Shown in pieces: positions 37,028-44,299 of a stretch of DNA of 64,000 bases. The stretch comes from Nocardioides terrigena (GTDB lineage Bacteria; Actinomycetota; Actinomycetes; Propionibacteriales; Nocardioidaceae). Position 1 is the stretch's first letter. Each line of letters opens with the position of its first letter. Under the pieces are notes generated by a model that ran no database searches, was not told the origin of the DNA, and was given only the letters and a program-made list of their open reading frames with translations. Both the position numbers and the translations under genes were made by a program. The stretch spans positions 186,001 to 250,000 of the forward strand of contig NZ_PZYY01000007.1 in the NCBI RefSeq assembly GCF_003047265.1, written 5' to 3'.

Positions 37028-37690
37028 ATGATGGCGTTCCCCCGGCACGGATTCGTGCTGCTCGCCATGCCCAAGTGCGCCTCGACGTCGCTCGAGGCCG
37101 CGCTCGCGCCGTACGCCGAGCTCGTCATCGACCGGCCGCCCGGTCTCAAGCACCTCGGTGCCTCCGGCTACGGCCGTCGCATCGCCCCGCGCCTGGCCGC
37201 CGACGGCCACGACCGCGACTCCTACGAGCTGGTCACGATGTTCCGCGACCCGGTCCGCTGGCTGGAGTCGTGGTGGCGCTACCGCGCCCGACCCGAGTCG
37301 GCGCGCCACAAGCCCGGGGCCGACAGCTCGGAGATGTCGTTCGACGAGTACGCCCGCCGCTACGTGGACGGCGATCCTGACGCGCCGACCCCGCGCGGGC
37401 GGCCCGGTCAGTTCCTCACCGTCGACGACGTGGTCGAGGTCGACCGGGTGCTCGCCGTCGAGCGTCCCGAGGCCTGGCAGGCGTGGTTCCGCTCGCGCCT
37501 CGGCGAGGACGTGGCGTTCGAGCGGCGCAACGTCTCGCCACCGGCCGACCCGGAGCTGGCCGACTCCACCCGAGAGGCTCTTGTCGGGTTCTTCGCCCCC
37601 GAGTACGACGTGTGGGCGCGGCTTCAGGGGACCGGTCAGTGGGCGGGCGCTCGCGGCACCCGGCTCGTCGTACCGCCCCGGGGCCGGTAG
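37028..37690 (+). CDS. Sulfotransferase-family-like protein A
   Basis: The 220-residue protein looks like a PAPS-dependent sulfotransferase. The phosphosulfate loop is LLAMPKCASTSLEAAL (residues 10-25), and the 3'-phosphate loop is FRDPVRWLESWWRYR near residue 75. The substrate is unknown. Two adjacent ATG codons (37028, 37031) could start it. It follows the terminator hairpin, so it is probably transcribed separately from the metalloprotease. A second sulfotransferase-like gene lies at 44300. Confidence 0.75.
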   Translation: MMAFPRHGFVLLAMPKCASTSLEAALAPYAELVIDRPPGLKHLGASGYGRRIAPRLAADGHDRDSYELVTMFRDPVRWLESWWRYRARPESARHKPGADSSEMSFDEYARRYVDGDPDAPTPRGRPGQFLTVDDVVEVDRVLAVERPEAWQAWFRSRLGEDVAFERRNVSPPADPELADSTREALVGFFAPEYDVWARLQGTGQWAGARGTRLVVPPRGR

Positions 37691-37757
37691 CAGCCCGTCC
37701 CCGGCGCTCACCGTGCCGGCGCCCACCCGGCAGTCGCGGTGGTGGCATCCTGACCGC

Positions 37758-38837
37758 ATGCAGCCCGTCCATGTGTGGATCCGGTCCGAGTCCCGCGACA
37801 CCGAGCGGCGGGCCCCCGTCGTACCGGCCGACGTCCCGATGTTGCTCGACGCCGGCTTCGAGGTGACCGTCGAGGAATCGCGCCAACGCGTCTTCACCGA
37901 CGACGAGTACGCCGCGGCCGGGGCGACCGTGGTGGGCGAGGGCACCTGGGCCGAGGCACCCGAGGACGCCTACGTGCTCGGGATCAAGGAGCTTCCCGAC
38001 GAGCCGGAGTCGCTGCGCCACCGGCACATCTACTTCGCCCACGCGTTCAAGGGCCAGGAGGACGCACGCCGCACCCTCGAGCGGTTCCGACGTGGCGGAG
38101 GGCGGCTGCTCGACATCGAGTACCTCACTGGCGAGGACGGCCGGCGCGTGGTCGCGTTCGGCTACTGGGCGGGTTACGTGGGCGCCGCCCTGGGCGTGCT
38201 GCAGGTGGCGGGCTCCCTGACGGCCCCGCTGGCGCCGATGGCCAAGGACGAGCTCGACGCCGAGCTGGAGCGGGCCGGGAAGGCCGGGGCCGACGAGCTG
38301 CTGGCGCTGGTGACGGGCGCGCGCGGGCGATCCGGTCGCGGTGCCCAGCAGGCGCTGACGACAGCGGGGATGCCGATGACCCTGTGGGATCGGGAGGAGA
38401 CCCGGGACCTGCACAAGCAGGCACTCCTCGGCCATGACCTGCTGGTGAACTGCGTCGTCACACACACCCCGACGACCCCGTTCGTGGAGCAGGCGGACCT
38501 CGGCCGTGAGCGGCGACTGCGGGTGCTCGCGGACGTGACGTGCGACGTCACCGGCCCGACGAACATGCTCCCGGTCAACACGAGCATCACCACGTGGGAG
38601 GAACCGGTGCGTCGGTTGGACGGCGGCAACCGCGACCCGGACACGTCGTCGACGGCGATGGAGGTCATCGCCATCGACAACCTGCCCTCCCTGCTCCCGC
38701 GCGAGGCCAGCGAGGGCTTCAGCGCCGACCTCGCCCCGCACCTGCTCGGGCTGGCGGGTGACGGTGGACCGTCTGCGCCATGGCGGGCGGCCGGCGACGC
38801 CTTCGACGAGGCGAGCGCGGCGCTCACGACGCCGTAG
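37758..38837 (+). CDS. Saccharopine dehydrogenase (LYS1-like) / alanine dehydrogenase-fold protein
   Basis: The 359-residue NAD-dependent enzyme resembles fungal-type saccharopine dehydrogenase (lysine-forming). The N-terminal VHVWIRSESRDTERRAPVVP and mid-protein IYFAHAFKGQEDA match the AlaDh/PNT-N and catalytic regions, and RLLDIEYLTGEDGRRVVAFGYWAGYVGAA (positions about 115-143) is a recognisable block. The C-terminal half has DVTCDVTGPTNMLPVNT. LYS1-type enzymes in bacteria may act in lysine breakdown or synthesis; the partner gene is not nearby. ATG 37758. A hairpin follows at 38895-38920. Confidence 0.75.
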   Translation: MQPVHVWIRSESRDTERRAPVVPADVPMLLDAGFEVTVEESRQRVFTDDEYAAAGATVVGEGTWAEAPEDAYVLGIKELPDEPESLRHRHIYFAHAFKGQEDARRTLERFRRGGGRLLDIEYLTGEDGRRVVAFGYWAGYVGAALGVLQVAGSLTAPLAPMAKDELDAELERAGKAGADELLALVTGARGRSGRGAQQALTTAGMPMTLWDREETRDLHKQALLGHDLLVNCVVTHTPTTPFVEQADLGRERRLRVLADVTCDVTGPTNMLPVNTSITTWEEPVRRLDGGNRDPDTSSTAMEVIAIDNLPSLLPREASEGFSADLAPHLLGLAGDGGPSAPWRAAGDAFDEASAALTTP

Positions 38838-39172
38838 GTCGACGGGCCGACGTCCGTGGCGGCGACGTCGGGGGGATCGACGGTGCAGCGACAGCTGCCC
38901 CCCGCGGCCTCGGGGGGCAGGAGTGTCACCACCGTGAGAGGTGTCAACGGTGACTCGGCTTGTCCTTCGGGCGACGCCAGCTACCGGAACTGCCGATGAG
39001 CGGACGCCGCCAACTGCAGATCACCCAGGACCGAGGAGTTGCCTCGGCCTATTCAGTGCCGCTGGTTGGCCAGCACGGCTGCAACCACCGTCGCCGGTCA
39101 GCACCCGGACGCGCCCCGTGCCGAGTGCATGCTTTCCGCCTCGGCCGTCGCTACCCTCACTACAGTCTCACC
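38838..39172. other. Non-coding gap with terminator-like hairpin
   Basis: No supported gene in this 335-base gap. It contains the hairpin at 38895-38920 and an imperfect near-repeat gtgtcaccaccgtgag / gtgtcaacggtgac at about 38925-38955. GC content drops after about 38960. I see no promoter strong enough to annotate. Confidence 0.5.
38895..38920 (+). terminator. Perfect 10-bp hairpin downstream of the dehydrogenase gene
   Basis: CTGCCCCCCG-cggcct-CGGGGGGCAG is a perfect 10-bp stem with a six-base loop, 58 bases after the stop at 38837. It lacks a T-tract. It marks the border between dense chromosome and the accessory stretch. Confidence 0.5.
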
Positions 39173-39835
39173 GTGACAACGCGGGGGACCATCCGAGCAG
39201 CTCAGGGCCTGCTCGCGCTGCTGACCGTCATCGCCCTCGTTGCTTGCGGCGACGAAGGCAACGGAGTGGCGGACGACGGAAGGCAGACCGGTAAGTCAGA
39301 CGTGAGCACTGAGCTCTTCGACGGAGTGGTCGAGACCGACTACGGCCAGCTCGACCTGTACTGGTCGCCGGACTACCTCGGCTACGACGGCACCGACGAC
39401 CGCTACTTCGCCGGCCAGGTCAACGGCCTTGTCGGCGCCGGCGACCCCGGTGGCGTTTACGTCACCCTGGCGCGTCGCAGCGGCGGTTCGTCAGTGCGCA
39501 TCGTTCTCCATGACATCGAGCCGCAGCTCACCGAGGAGTGGGAAGACGTCGTCGAGGTGTCCACCGTCGTGCCCGAAGATGCACAGCCTGGCTGGGGCAC
39601 CTGGGCCCAGGAGAGCGGTGGTCAACTGGCGATCCCGCCGGGCGCTTACCGGATCCGGGTGAGCGCACGCGGGCGCGACGCAGGGCGAGGAGACGGCGAG
39701 TTCGCCGACAACGTGGTCGACTTCTATCTGCTGGATCTCTGGCCGGCACCAGCCGCGGAGGATCTGATCGTTCGCGCCGGCAGCAAGGACGCGCGGTACT
39801 GGCACCGCCAGCGCGGCGGACCGCGAAGCGACTGA
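39173..39835 (+). CDS. Hypothetical lipoprotein
   Basis: The 220-residue product begins with a signal peptide and lipobox LLTVIALVAC (Cys about 25), then a serine/threonine-poor acidic spacer and a beta-rich domain with TDYGQLDLYWSPDYLGYDG and IRVSARGRDAGRGDGEFA. No family is recognised. GTG 39173 is chosen to include the signal peptide. GC content and codon use are lower than in the flanks, consistent with the accessory stretch. It is probably anchored on the outer face of the membrane. Confidence 0.65.
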   Translation: MTTRGTIRAAQGLLALLTVIALVACGDEGNGVADDGRQTGKSDVSTELFDGVVETDYGQLDLYWSPDYLGYDGTDDRYFAGQVNGLVGAGDPGGVYVTLARRSGGSSVRIVLHDIEPQLTEEWEDVVEVSTVVPEDAQPGWGTWAQESGGQLAIPPGAYRIRVSARGRDAGRGDGEFADNVVDFYLLDLWPAPAAEDLIVRAGSKDARYWHRQRGGPRSD

Positions 39836-39936
39836 TCGCCTGGCCAGATCGCGTCGGATGTCGAAGTCGGATAGCAACGCAGAGCGCGCGAAGGAGACCG
39901 GAACGAGCAACGTGCGGGACTGCCGAACGCTGCATC

Positions 39937-39954
39937 CGCTCATGCCGATGAGCG
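39937..39954. repeat. Hairpin CGCTCAT-gccg-ATGAGCG
   Basis: A perfect 7-bp inverted repeat upstream of the LRV gene. A degenerate copy of its left half and loop (gcgctcatgccgatg) occurs at about 40746-40760. Related bases atgccgatgagcgg-like appear near 38991. Confidence 0.5.
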
Positions 39955-39988
39955 AACGCACGTCGGTTGCGTCTATACGGTTGGAGAC

Positions 39989-40684
39989 ATGACCTCTTCT
40001 GGTGAGGGAACGGGCGCCCGTGACGCCGGGACCACGGAGAGCGGCTCATCTCTGTGGGAACTAAGCGCTCATCGGGACAAGGCTGTCCGTGCAGCCGCTG
40101 CTCGGAATCCATCGACCCCAACCGACCTTCTGAAAATGTTGGCCGCGGACAAGCACCACCTCGTCCGTTTTGCGGTGGCGGAGAACCCCAACCCGCGCGC
40201 CTGGGCGGTGGCACTGGGGGCGGCTGACTCAGATGTTCGCGTCATCCTCGCCCAGCGTGGTGACCTTGATGGCGAGACTCTGGAACGGCTGATCATCGCG
40301 CCCGAGCGCGAGGTGCGTGTGTCCGTAGTCGAAAGCACTGACCGCGCAGACGTAGTGAGGCGGCTCGCCCGGGACCCCGACGTCCACGTTCGGGCCGCCG
40401 CGGCGACCCGCCCCGAGTTGCTCAGCGACGCTGACCTGGAGCTGCTGGCCGCCGACCGGATCGCCCAGGTGAGAGCCGTAGCCGTACAGAGTCGGCGATT
40501 GAGCCCTCGCACGGTCACCCGCCTCGCAGCCGATCGTTCGGGCAACGTTCGCTATTTCACCCTGCACGCACACCCAGAACGCCTCGACCTTGCAAAGATC
40601 ATGCAAGAGGACAAGGAGACCGACATCGCCGAACTAGCCCGACGCAGGTTGCCTCCGGCGCTGCGCGACGGACCACGCACCTAA
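39989..40684 (+). CDS. Leucine-rich-repeat-variant (LRV)-like helical repeat protein
   Basis: The 231-residue protein is made of short repeats of the LRV/HEAT-like type. LAADKHHLVRFAVAENPNPR, VRVSVVESTDRADVVRRLA, VHVRAAAATRPELLSDADL, LAADRIAQVRAVAVQSRRLS and LAADRSGNVRYFTLHAHPE are successive units of about 24-30 residues. It is probably a protein-binding solenoid. There is no signal peptide or catalytic motif. The role is unknown, and homologues are often orphan or near mobile DNA. ATG 39989. Confidence 0.75.
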   Translation: MTSSGEGTGARDAGTTESGSSLWELSAHRDKAVRAAAARNPSTPTDLLKMLAADKHHLVRFAVAENPNPRAWAVALGAADSDVRVILAQRGDLDGETLERLIIAPEREVRVSVVESTDRADVVRRLARDPDVHVRAAAATRPELLSDADLELLAADRIAQVRAVAVQSRRLSPRTVTRLAADRSGNVRYFTLHAHPERLDLAKIMQEDKETDIAELARRRLPPALRDGPRT

Positions 40685-40722
40685 CGCACCCTGATTGGTC
40701 GTGCTCAGGTACCGCTAGTCAA

Positions 40723-40744
40723 CGTCCGGACATGCCGCGACGAG
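40723..40744. repeat. 22-bp dispersed repeat, copy 1 (starts gtccggacatg)
   Basis: This 22-bp sequence matches 41669-41690 at 19 of 22 positions. Both copies lie just downstream of a gene (38 and 11 bases after the stop). The core gtccggacatg is part of a partial palindrome (TCCGGA). Confidence 0.6.
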
Positions 40745-40908
40745 TGCGCTCATGCCGATGTGCGGTCAGAGCTCGAGACCTTGGCGACCTTCCTGCCTAC
40801 AAGCAATGGTCCCGGCCCCTTGTACACCTGCATCTTCCCCAGACAGTGGCCTCGACACATCGAGGCAGTCAGTCGTACGCTCGAACGGAGGCCGAAGAGG
40901 AGCACCTC

Positions 40909-41079
40909 ATGAAGCGCACGATCGCCTGCCGGCTAGGTATCCATAGGTGGGTCGTGCGCCGAGATCCGGGCATCAAGCCATACGCCGCATGCAAGCGTTG
41001 CCAGAAGGCGAAACTCCTCGACCTCAGCCCCGAGGGAATGGCAAGCGGGCCAGGGGGAAAGCAAGGATTCTTTCTGTAG
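40909..41079 (+). CDS. Small zinc-ribbon-like protein (56 aa)
   Basis: A 56-residue basic protein with spaced cysteine/histidine residues: CRLGIHRWV (C..H) followed by YAACKRCQKAK (CxxC). This is a common small actinobacterial design with probable single zinc site. The ATG at 40909 has a gaggag ribosome-binding site. Its size and normal codon use support a real gene despite its short length. The function is unknown. Confidence 0.65.
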   Translation: MKRTIACRLGIHRWVVRRDPGIKPYAACKRCQKAKLLDLSPEGMASGPGGKQGFFL

Positions 41080-41333
41080 CGCTGCTGTCCTCGGCATCAT
41101 GGCGCTGCTTCAGGCGACATCCAGACGGGCTGAGCGAGCCTTTCAGGATCGTCCGCATCTGCCGAGATTCGTACGCATCTATCGGCCGCCGGTGAAGTGT
41201 CTGACGGACGTCCTGTCCTGTTGTGGGCGAGGACTGCGTTCACGTCCTTCTGTCCTGACCTGTGTCGGTGTGGACAGTTCTGTCTCGGGTTCGTCCGGAC
41301 ACTCGGCCGCCGACGCTGCCTGAGGTGCTGGAG

Positions 41334-41657
41334 ATGGCGCCCCGGCGGGCGCTCCGTCCTTGGGTGGCGTGGCTCTGGCGAGTCGTGTCGTACCTCGCCG
41401 TAGCCGTGGTCGCGGCACTGATCGGATGGCACGCACGATCCGACCTTGTACAACCGGCCACGCCTCAGTCGAAGCTCGATGTGGCGGAGAGCGGGGTCGT
41501 CGTGACGCTGACTGGCGATCTACGTGCGCAGATGACTGTGGCCAACTACGGGGACATTGGCTATCAACTCTCATTTCTGACAGTCGACGGGGACCGCCAG
41601 AAGGCTGAGGCGACGACCGTTGGGCCCGGCGGCGCCTTCTTCGATCGCCACGACTAG
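41334..41657 (+). CDS. Single-pass membrane hypothetical protein
   Basis: The 107-residue product has an N-terminal basic stretch, one transmembrane segment (VVSYLAVAVVAALIGWHA, about 17-35) and an external beta-like domain (VVVTLTGDLRAQMTVANYGD). No family is recognised. ATG 41334 is used; a GTG three codons upstream (41325) and a GTG at 41262 are in frame. It lies in the lower-GC accessory stretch. Confidence 0.5.
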   Translation: MAPRRALRPWVAWLWRVVSYLAVAVVAALIGWHARSDLVQPATPQSKLDVAESGVVVTLTGDLRAQMTVANYGDIGYQLSFLTVDGDRQKAEATTVGPGGAFFDRHD

Positions 41658-41668
41658 CGCGGTCTCGT

Positions 41669-41690
41669 GTCCGGACATGGCGCAATGAGT
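41669..41690. repeat. 22-bp dispersed repeat, copy 2 (starts gtccggacatg)
   Basis: Second copy of the repeat described at 40723-40744, with three mismatches. It begins 11 bases after the membrane-protein stop. Confidence 0.6.
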
Positions 41691-41769
41691 TAGCGGCCCG
41701 CCGGTGAGCGGATGCCAGTTGTCGACGAGCATCAACGTTGTCGCCGCGAAGGAATCACCAGACGTCGAG

Positions 41770-41937
41770 CTACAGCACGATCACCAAGGCAAGCGTTCCG
41801 AGGATGACGGCAAAGGTGAGGAGCACCGCTCCGTTTGCCACCTGCGCATTCGCGCCCTTGGCGATCTGACCCCAGCCGACCACCAGCAACACGAGGAAGG
41901 CGACACTTACAAGTAGGGCAACGAGCGCAACGTTCAT
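41770..41937 (-). CDS. Small two-helix membrane protein (55 aa)
   Basis: A 55-residue ORF on the minus strand starts MNVALVALLVSVAFLVLLVV and ends LLTFAVILGTLALVIVL, giving two hydrophobic helices with a short polar loop (QIAKGANAQ). ATG 41937 has only a weak AAGG site. The protein is likely an integral membrane protein, perhaps a toxin/holin-like or regulatory peptide. The opposite strand contains no supported gene. Confidence 0.5.
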   Translation of the reverse strand: MNVALVALLVSVAFLVLLVVGWGQIAKGANAQVANGAVLLTFAVILGTLALVIVL

Positions 41938-42026
41938 GGCGGGACCTTAGGGGCGTCGTCTCTACCAGGGGCCGGAGGGTCCTACCGCGGTCACCTTCCA
42001 ACGTCCGGATCTGGAGCGGTCCGTCT

Positions 42027-42149
42027 CTATCCGCCGCCCATGCCGCCACCACCGCCAGTCCACTTGTCGGTCCTGTCCGTGCGTCCGGACAGCGCAAGGA
42101 GAATGATGATCGCGAGGATGCTGCCGCCGACAATGATCCAGGTCCACAT
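42027..42149 (-). CDS. Tiny membrane protein (40 aa)
   Basis: A 40-residue ORF reads MWTWIIVGGSILAIIILLAL, then a polar stretch (SGRTDRTDKWTG) and a glycine-rich tail (GGGGMGGG). One transmembrane helix is predicted. Start ATG 42149 and stop TAG 42027-42029. It is a plausible but unproven small protein. Confidence 0.45.
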   Translation of the reverse strand: MWTWIIVGGSILAIIILLALSGRTDRTDKWTGGGGGMGGG

Positions 42150-42211
42150 GAGCGGCCTCCGATGGGTGGATCGCTCAATTCTGCTCTCATCCCGCCCGCA
42201 GTCAATGAGCC

Positions 42212-42586
42212 TCAGCCAGCGGCCTCCATGTTCTTCGTGATCACGTCGAGGGTCTTCTGCAGCTCCTGAGTGGGACTGAACTCGATGATCTCGGTACCGG
42301 CGTAGAGCACTGGGGTGTGACCCGGGGGGACGTAGTAGGCATCACCGGTCTCGAACGTCTCCTCGCCGGAGGGGGTCTTGAACGTCACCTTGCCAGTCGA
42401 GACGTATCCCCAGTGGGCTGCCTGACATCGGTCGTCCGGCAAGCCCTTGAAGAACTCTGCGAGGTCGGCGTCTGCGGTGTACTTCTCGAAGGCCACCGTG
42501 TAGCCCCCTTCCAGCTTCTCCATGTGGCCCTCATAGCCCTCCACCTCGATGACTTCCGAGGCGCTGATCTTCGATGTCTTGGGCAT
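42212..42586 (-). CDS. Cupin-domain small protein
   Basis: A 124-residue protein of the cupin type. It has VEGYEGHMEKLEGGYTVAFE, then the cupin core with AAHWGYVSTGKVTFKTPSGE and GDAYYVPPGHTPVLYAGTE, where the histidine residues HWG and PGH correspond to cupin metal positions. It is similar to ethanolamine/quercetinase-like small cupins. ATG 42586 has an AAGGAAC ribosome-binding site, and the upstream open frame (42637) lacks one. Function is unknown, possibly metal-binding. Confidence 0.7.
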   Translation of the reverse strand: MPKTSKISASEVIEVEGYEGHMEKLEGGYTVAFEKYTADADLAEFFKGLPDDRCQAAHWGYVSTGKVTFKTPSGEETFETGDAYYVPPGHTPVLYAGTEIIEFSPTQELQKTLDVITKNMEAAG

Positions 42587-42785
42587 GTTCCTTCCCTTTC
42601 GGCGATGGTGTGAGAAAGCGGAACCCCCGCGATCCATTCACCTCCCCCATTGCCTGGGTCGCAAGAGCCGTTCGGGCTAGCAAGGAGGGGTCGCCGCCCC
42701 TGTGTGTCGATGGAGACAGCGGTGACGCCTGTGCGACGTACGTGCGTGTCGACCAATCCCCGGTCCGACTCTGAGACATGACGTG

Positions 42786-42825
42786 TCACCGATGTCCTGA
42801 TGCAGAACCGTCACCGATGTCTTGA
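42786..42825. repeat. Two 15-bp imperfect direct repeats (tcaccgatgtcYtga)
   Basis: tcaccgatgtcctga (42786-42800) and tcaccgatgtcttga (42811-42825) are spaced 25 bases apart. Similar sequence is commonly seen at termini of IS481-type elements, so they may be a transposon-end relic; no transposase is nearby. They lie just upstream of the DUF222 gene. Confidence 0.5.
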
Positions 42826-42858
42826 GTCACGACACTTCCCTTCCGCGCCGGCTCGGCG

Positions 42859-42880
42859 TACAATCGAACACATGTTCGAT
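42859..42880 (+). promoter_or_regulatory. SOS (LexA) box over a leaderless promoter and start codon
   Basis: ATCGAACACATGTTCGAT (42863-42880) is a perfect 7-4-7 palindrome matching the actinobacterial SOS consensus TCGAAC-N4-GTTCGA. A TACAAT -10 hexamer occupies 42859-42864, placing transcription start at about 42872, exactly the ATG. The transcript would be leaderless and repressed by LexA. Known mycobacterial LexA targets include 13E12 (DUF222) genes. Confidence 0.85.
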
Positions 42881-44251
42881 GAACGACGAGTTCGCTCAGG
42901 CGAACGGCCCCTCTCGGGCCGGCACGCGGTGCTGGGCGCGTCGGGCATCGAGGAGTGGGCAACAGCCCTGTCCGGCGCGCTCGAGGCCGGGAGCGGCCTC
43001 GACGACGGTGGGCGCGTCGACGCGCTGCGGGCCCTGGAGCGGCTCGACTGCGTCATCACCGCCGCGCAGGCGCACCTCGCGCGCGAGCTCGACGAATCAC
43101 AGCGGGCTGTGCAGGCCGAGGCGGGCGTCCGCCCGTCGCGGCAGGTGGCGGGAGTGGCGCAGCAGGTGGCGCTGGCGCGGCGGGAGTCGCCGCACCGCGG
43201 GCGGCAGCACCTCGGGCTCGCGAAGGTCGTGGCCCGCGAGCTTCCACACACCTGGTCAGCCTGGCGGGCGGGTCGCATCACCGAGTGGAAGGCCACCATC
43301 GTGGCGCGCGAGACCGCATGCCTCTCGCTGGCCGACCGGCTGGCGGTCGACGAGGTCGTGGCCCGGGATGCGACAGCACTGGAGACGATGGGTGATCGTG
43401 AGCTGGCGTCCGCGTGCTTGGCGCAGGCCGCCCGGCTCGACGCCGCCGCGCTGGTGGCCCGGCGACGCCGGGCGGAGGGGGAGCGCCGGGTCACCCTGCG
43501 GCCCGCTCCGGACACGATGACCTACCTGACCGCCCTGCTACCGGTCAAGGACGGTGTCGCCGCGCTCGCGGCGCTCACCCGGGCCGCCGACTCGGCGCGA
43601 GCCGTCGGCGACGAGCGCAGCCGCGGCCAGGTGATGGCCGACGCCCTCGTCGCCCGGGTGTGCGGGAGCGCGGACACGGCCGCGACACCCACCTCGGGGG
43701 ACATGGCGGCCCCGGTCTCGCTGGGCCTCGTCATGACGGACGCGGCCCTCTTCGGCGGAGCCGACGACGAGGCCCACCTCGAGGGCTTCGGCCCGATCCC
43801 TGCCGAGCTGGCGCGCGAGATCGTGTCCGGCGCTTGCGCACGCGACGAGGAGGTGTGGCTGCGCCGGCTCTACGCCAGTCCCACGAGCGGTGAGCTGGTC
43901 GCGATGGACGGTCGGGGACGCCGCTTCCGCGGGAGCCTCGCCCGCTTCGTCCGGCTGCGCGACCGGATCTGTCGGACGCCGTGGTGTGACGCACCTATCC
44001 GGCACGTCGACCACGTGCGACGCCATGCCGACGACGGCCCGACCCGCGGGCGGAATGCCCAAGGGCTGTGCGAGGCCTGCAACTACGCCAAGGACGCACC
44101 CGGCTGGCTCGCAAGACCCGGCCCGGGCGGCGGTGTCGAGACCATGACACCCTCCGGCCGGACCGTCTCCTCACGGCCACCGCCGGTGGCCAGGATCATC
44201 CGCGGGCGCCAGCTCCCGGCACTCACGATCGACTACGTCCTCGCAGGCTGA
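42872..44251 (+). CDS. DUF222/13E12-repeat HNH endonuclease-signature protein
   Basis: A 459-residue member of the 13E12 family. The N-terminal helical DUF222 region (about 20-320) is followed by a C-terminal HNH domain: CRTPWCDAPIRHVDHVRRHA, then NAQGLCEACNYAKDAPGW, carrying CxxxxC, H and CxxC zinc-type residues. These genes often occur in multiple genome copies and can be mobile or selfish. ATG 42872 is inside a perfect SOS box, so induction on DNA damage is likely and leaderless translation is inferred. The gene marks the end of the accessory stretch. Confidence 0.9.
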   Translation: MFDERRVRSGERPLSGRHAVLGASGIEEWATALSGALEAGSGLDDGGRVDALRALERLDCVITAAQAHLARELDESQRAVQAEAGVRPSRQVAGVAQQVALARRESPHRGRQHLGLAKVVARELPHTWSAWRAGRITEWKATIVARETACLSLADRLAVDEVVARDATALETMGDRELASACLAQAARLDAAALVARRRRAEGERRVTLRPAPDTMTYLTALLPVKDGVAALAALTRAADSARAVGDERSRGQVMADALVARVCGSADTAATPTSGDMAAPVSLGLVMTDAALFGGADDEAHLEGFGPIPAELAREIVSGACARDEEVWLRRLYASPTSGELVAMDGRGRRFRGSLARFVRLRDRICRTPWCDAPIRHVDHVRRHADDGPTRGRNAQGLCEACNYAKDAPGWLARPGPGGGVETMTPSGRTVSSRPPPVARIIRGRQLPALTIDYVLAG

Positions 44252-44299
44252 AAGCCTGAGCGCGCAACACATGGTGCCGCCGCGGTCGGGCCGGTCCGG

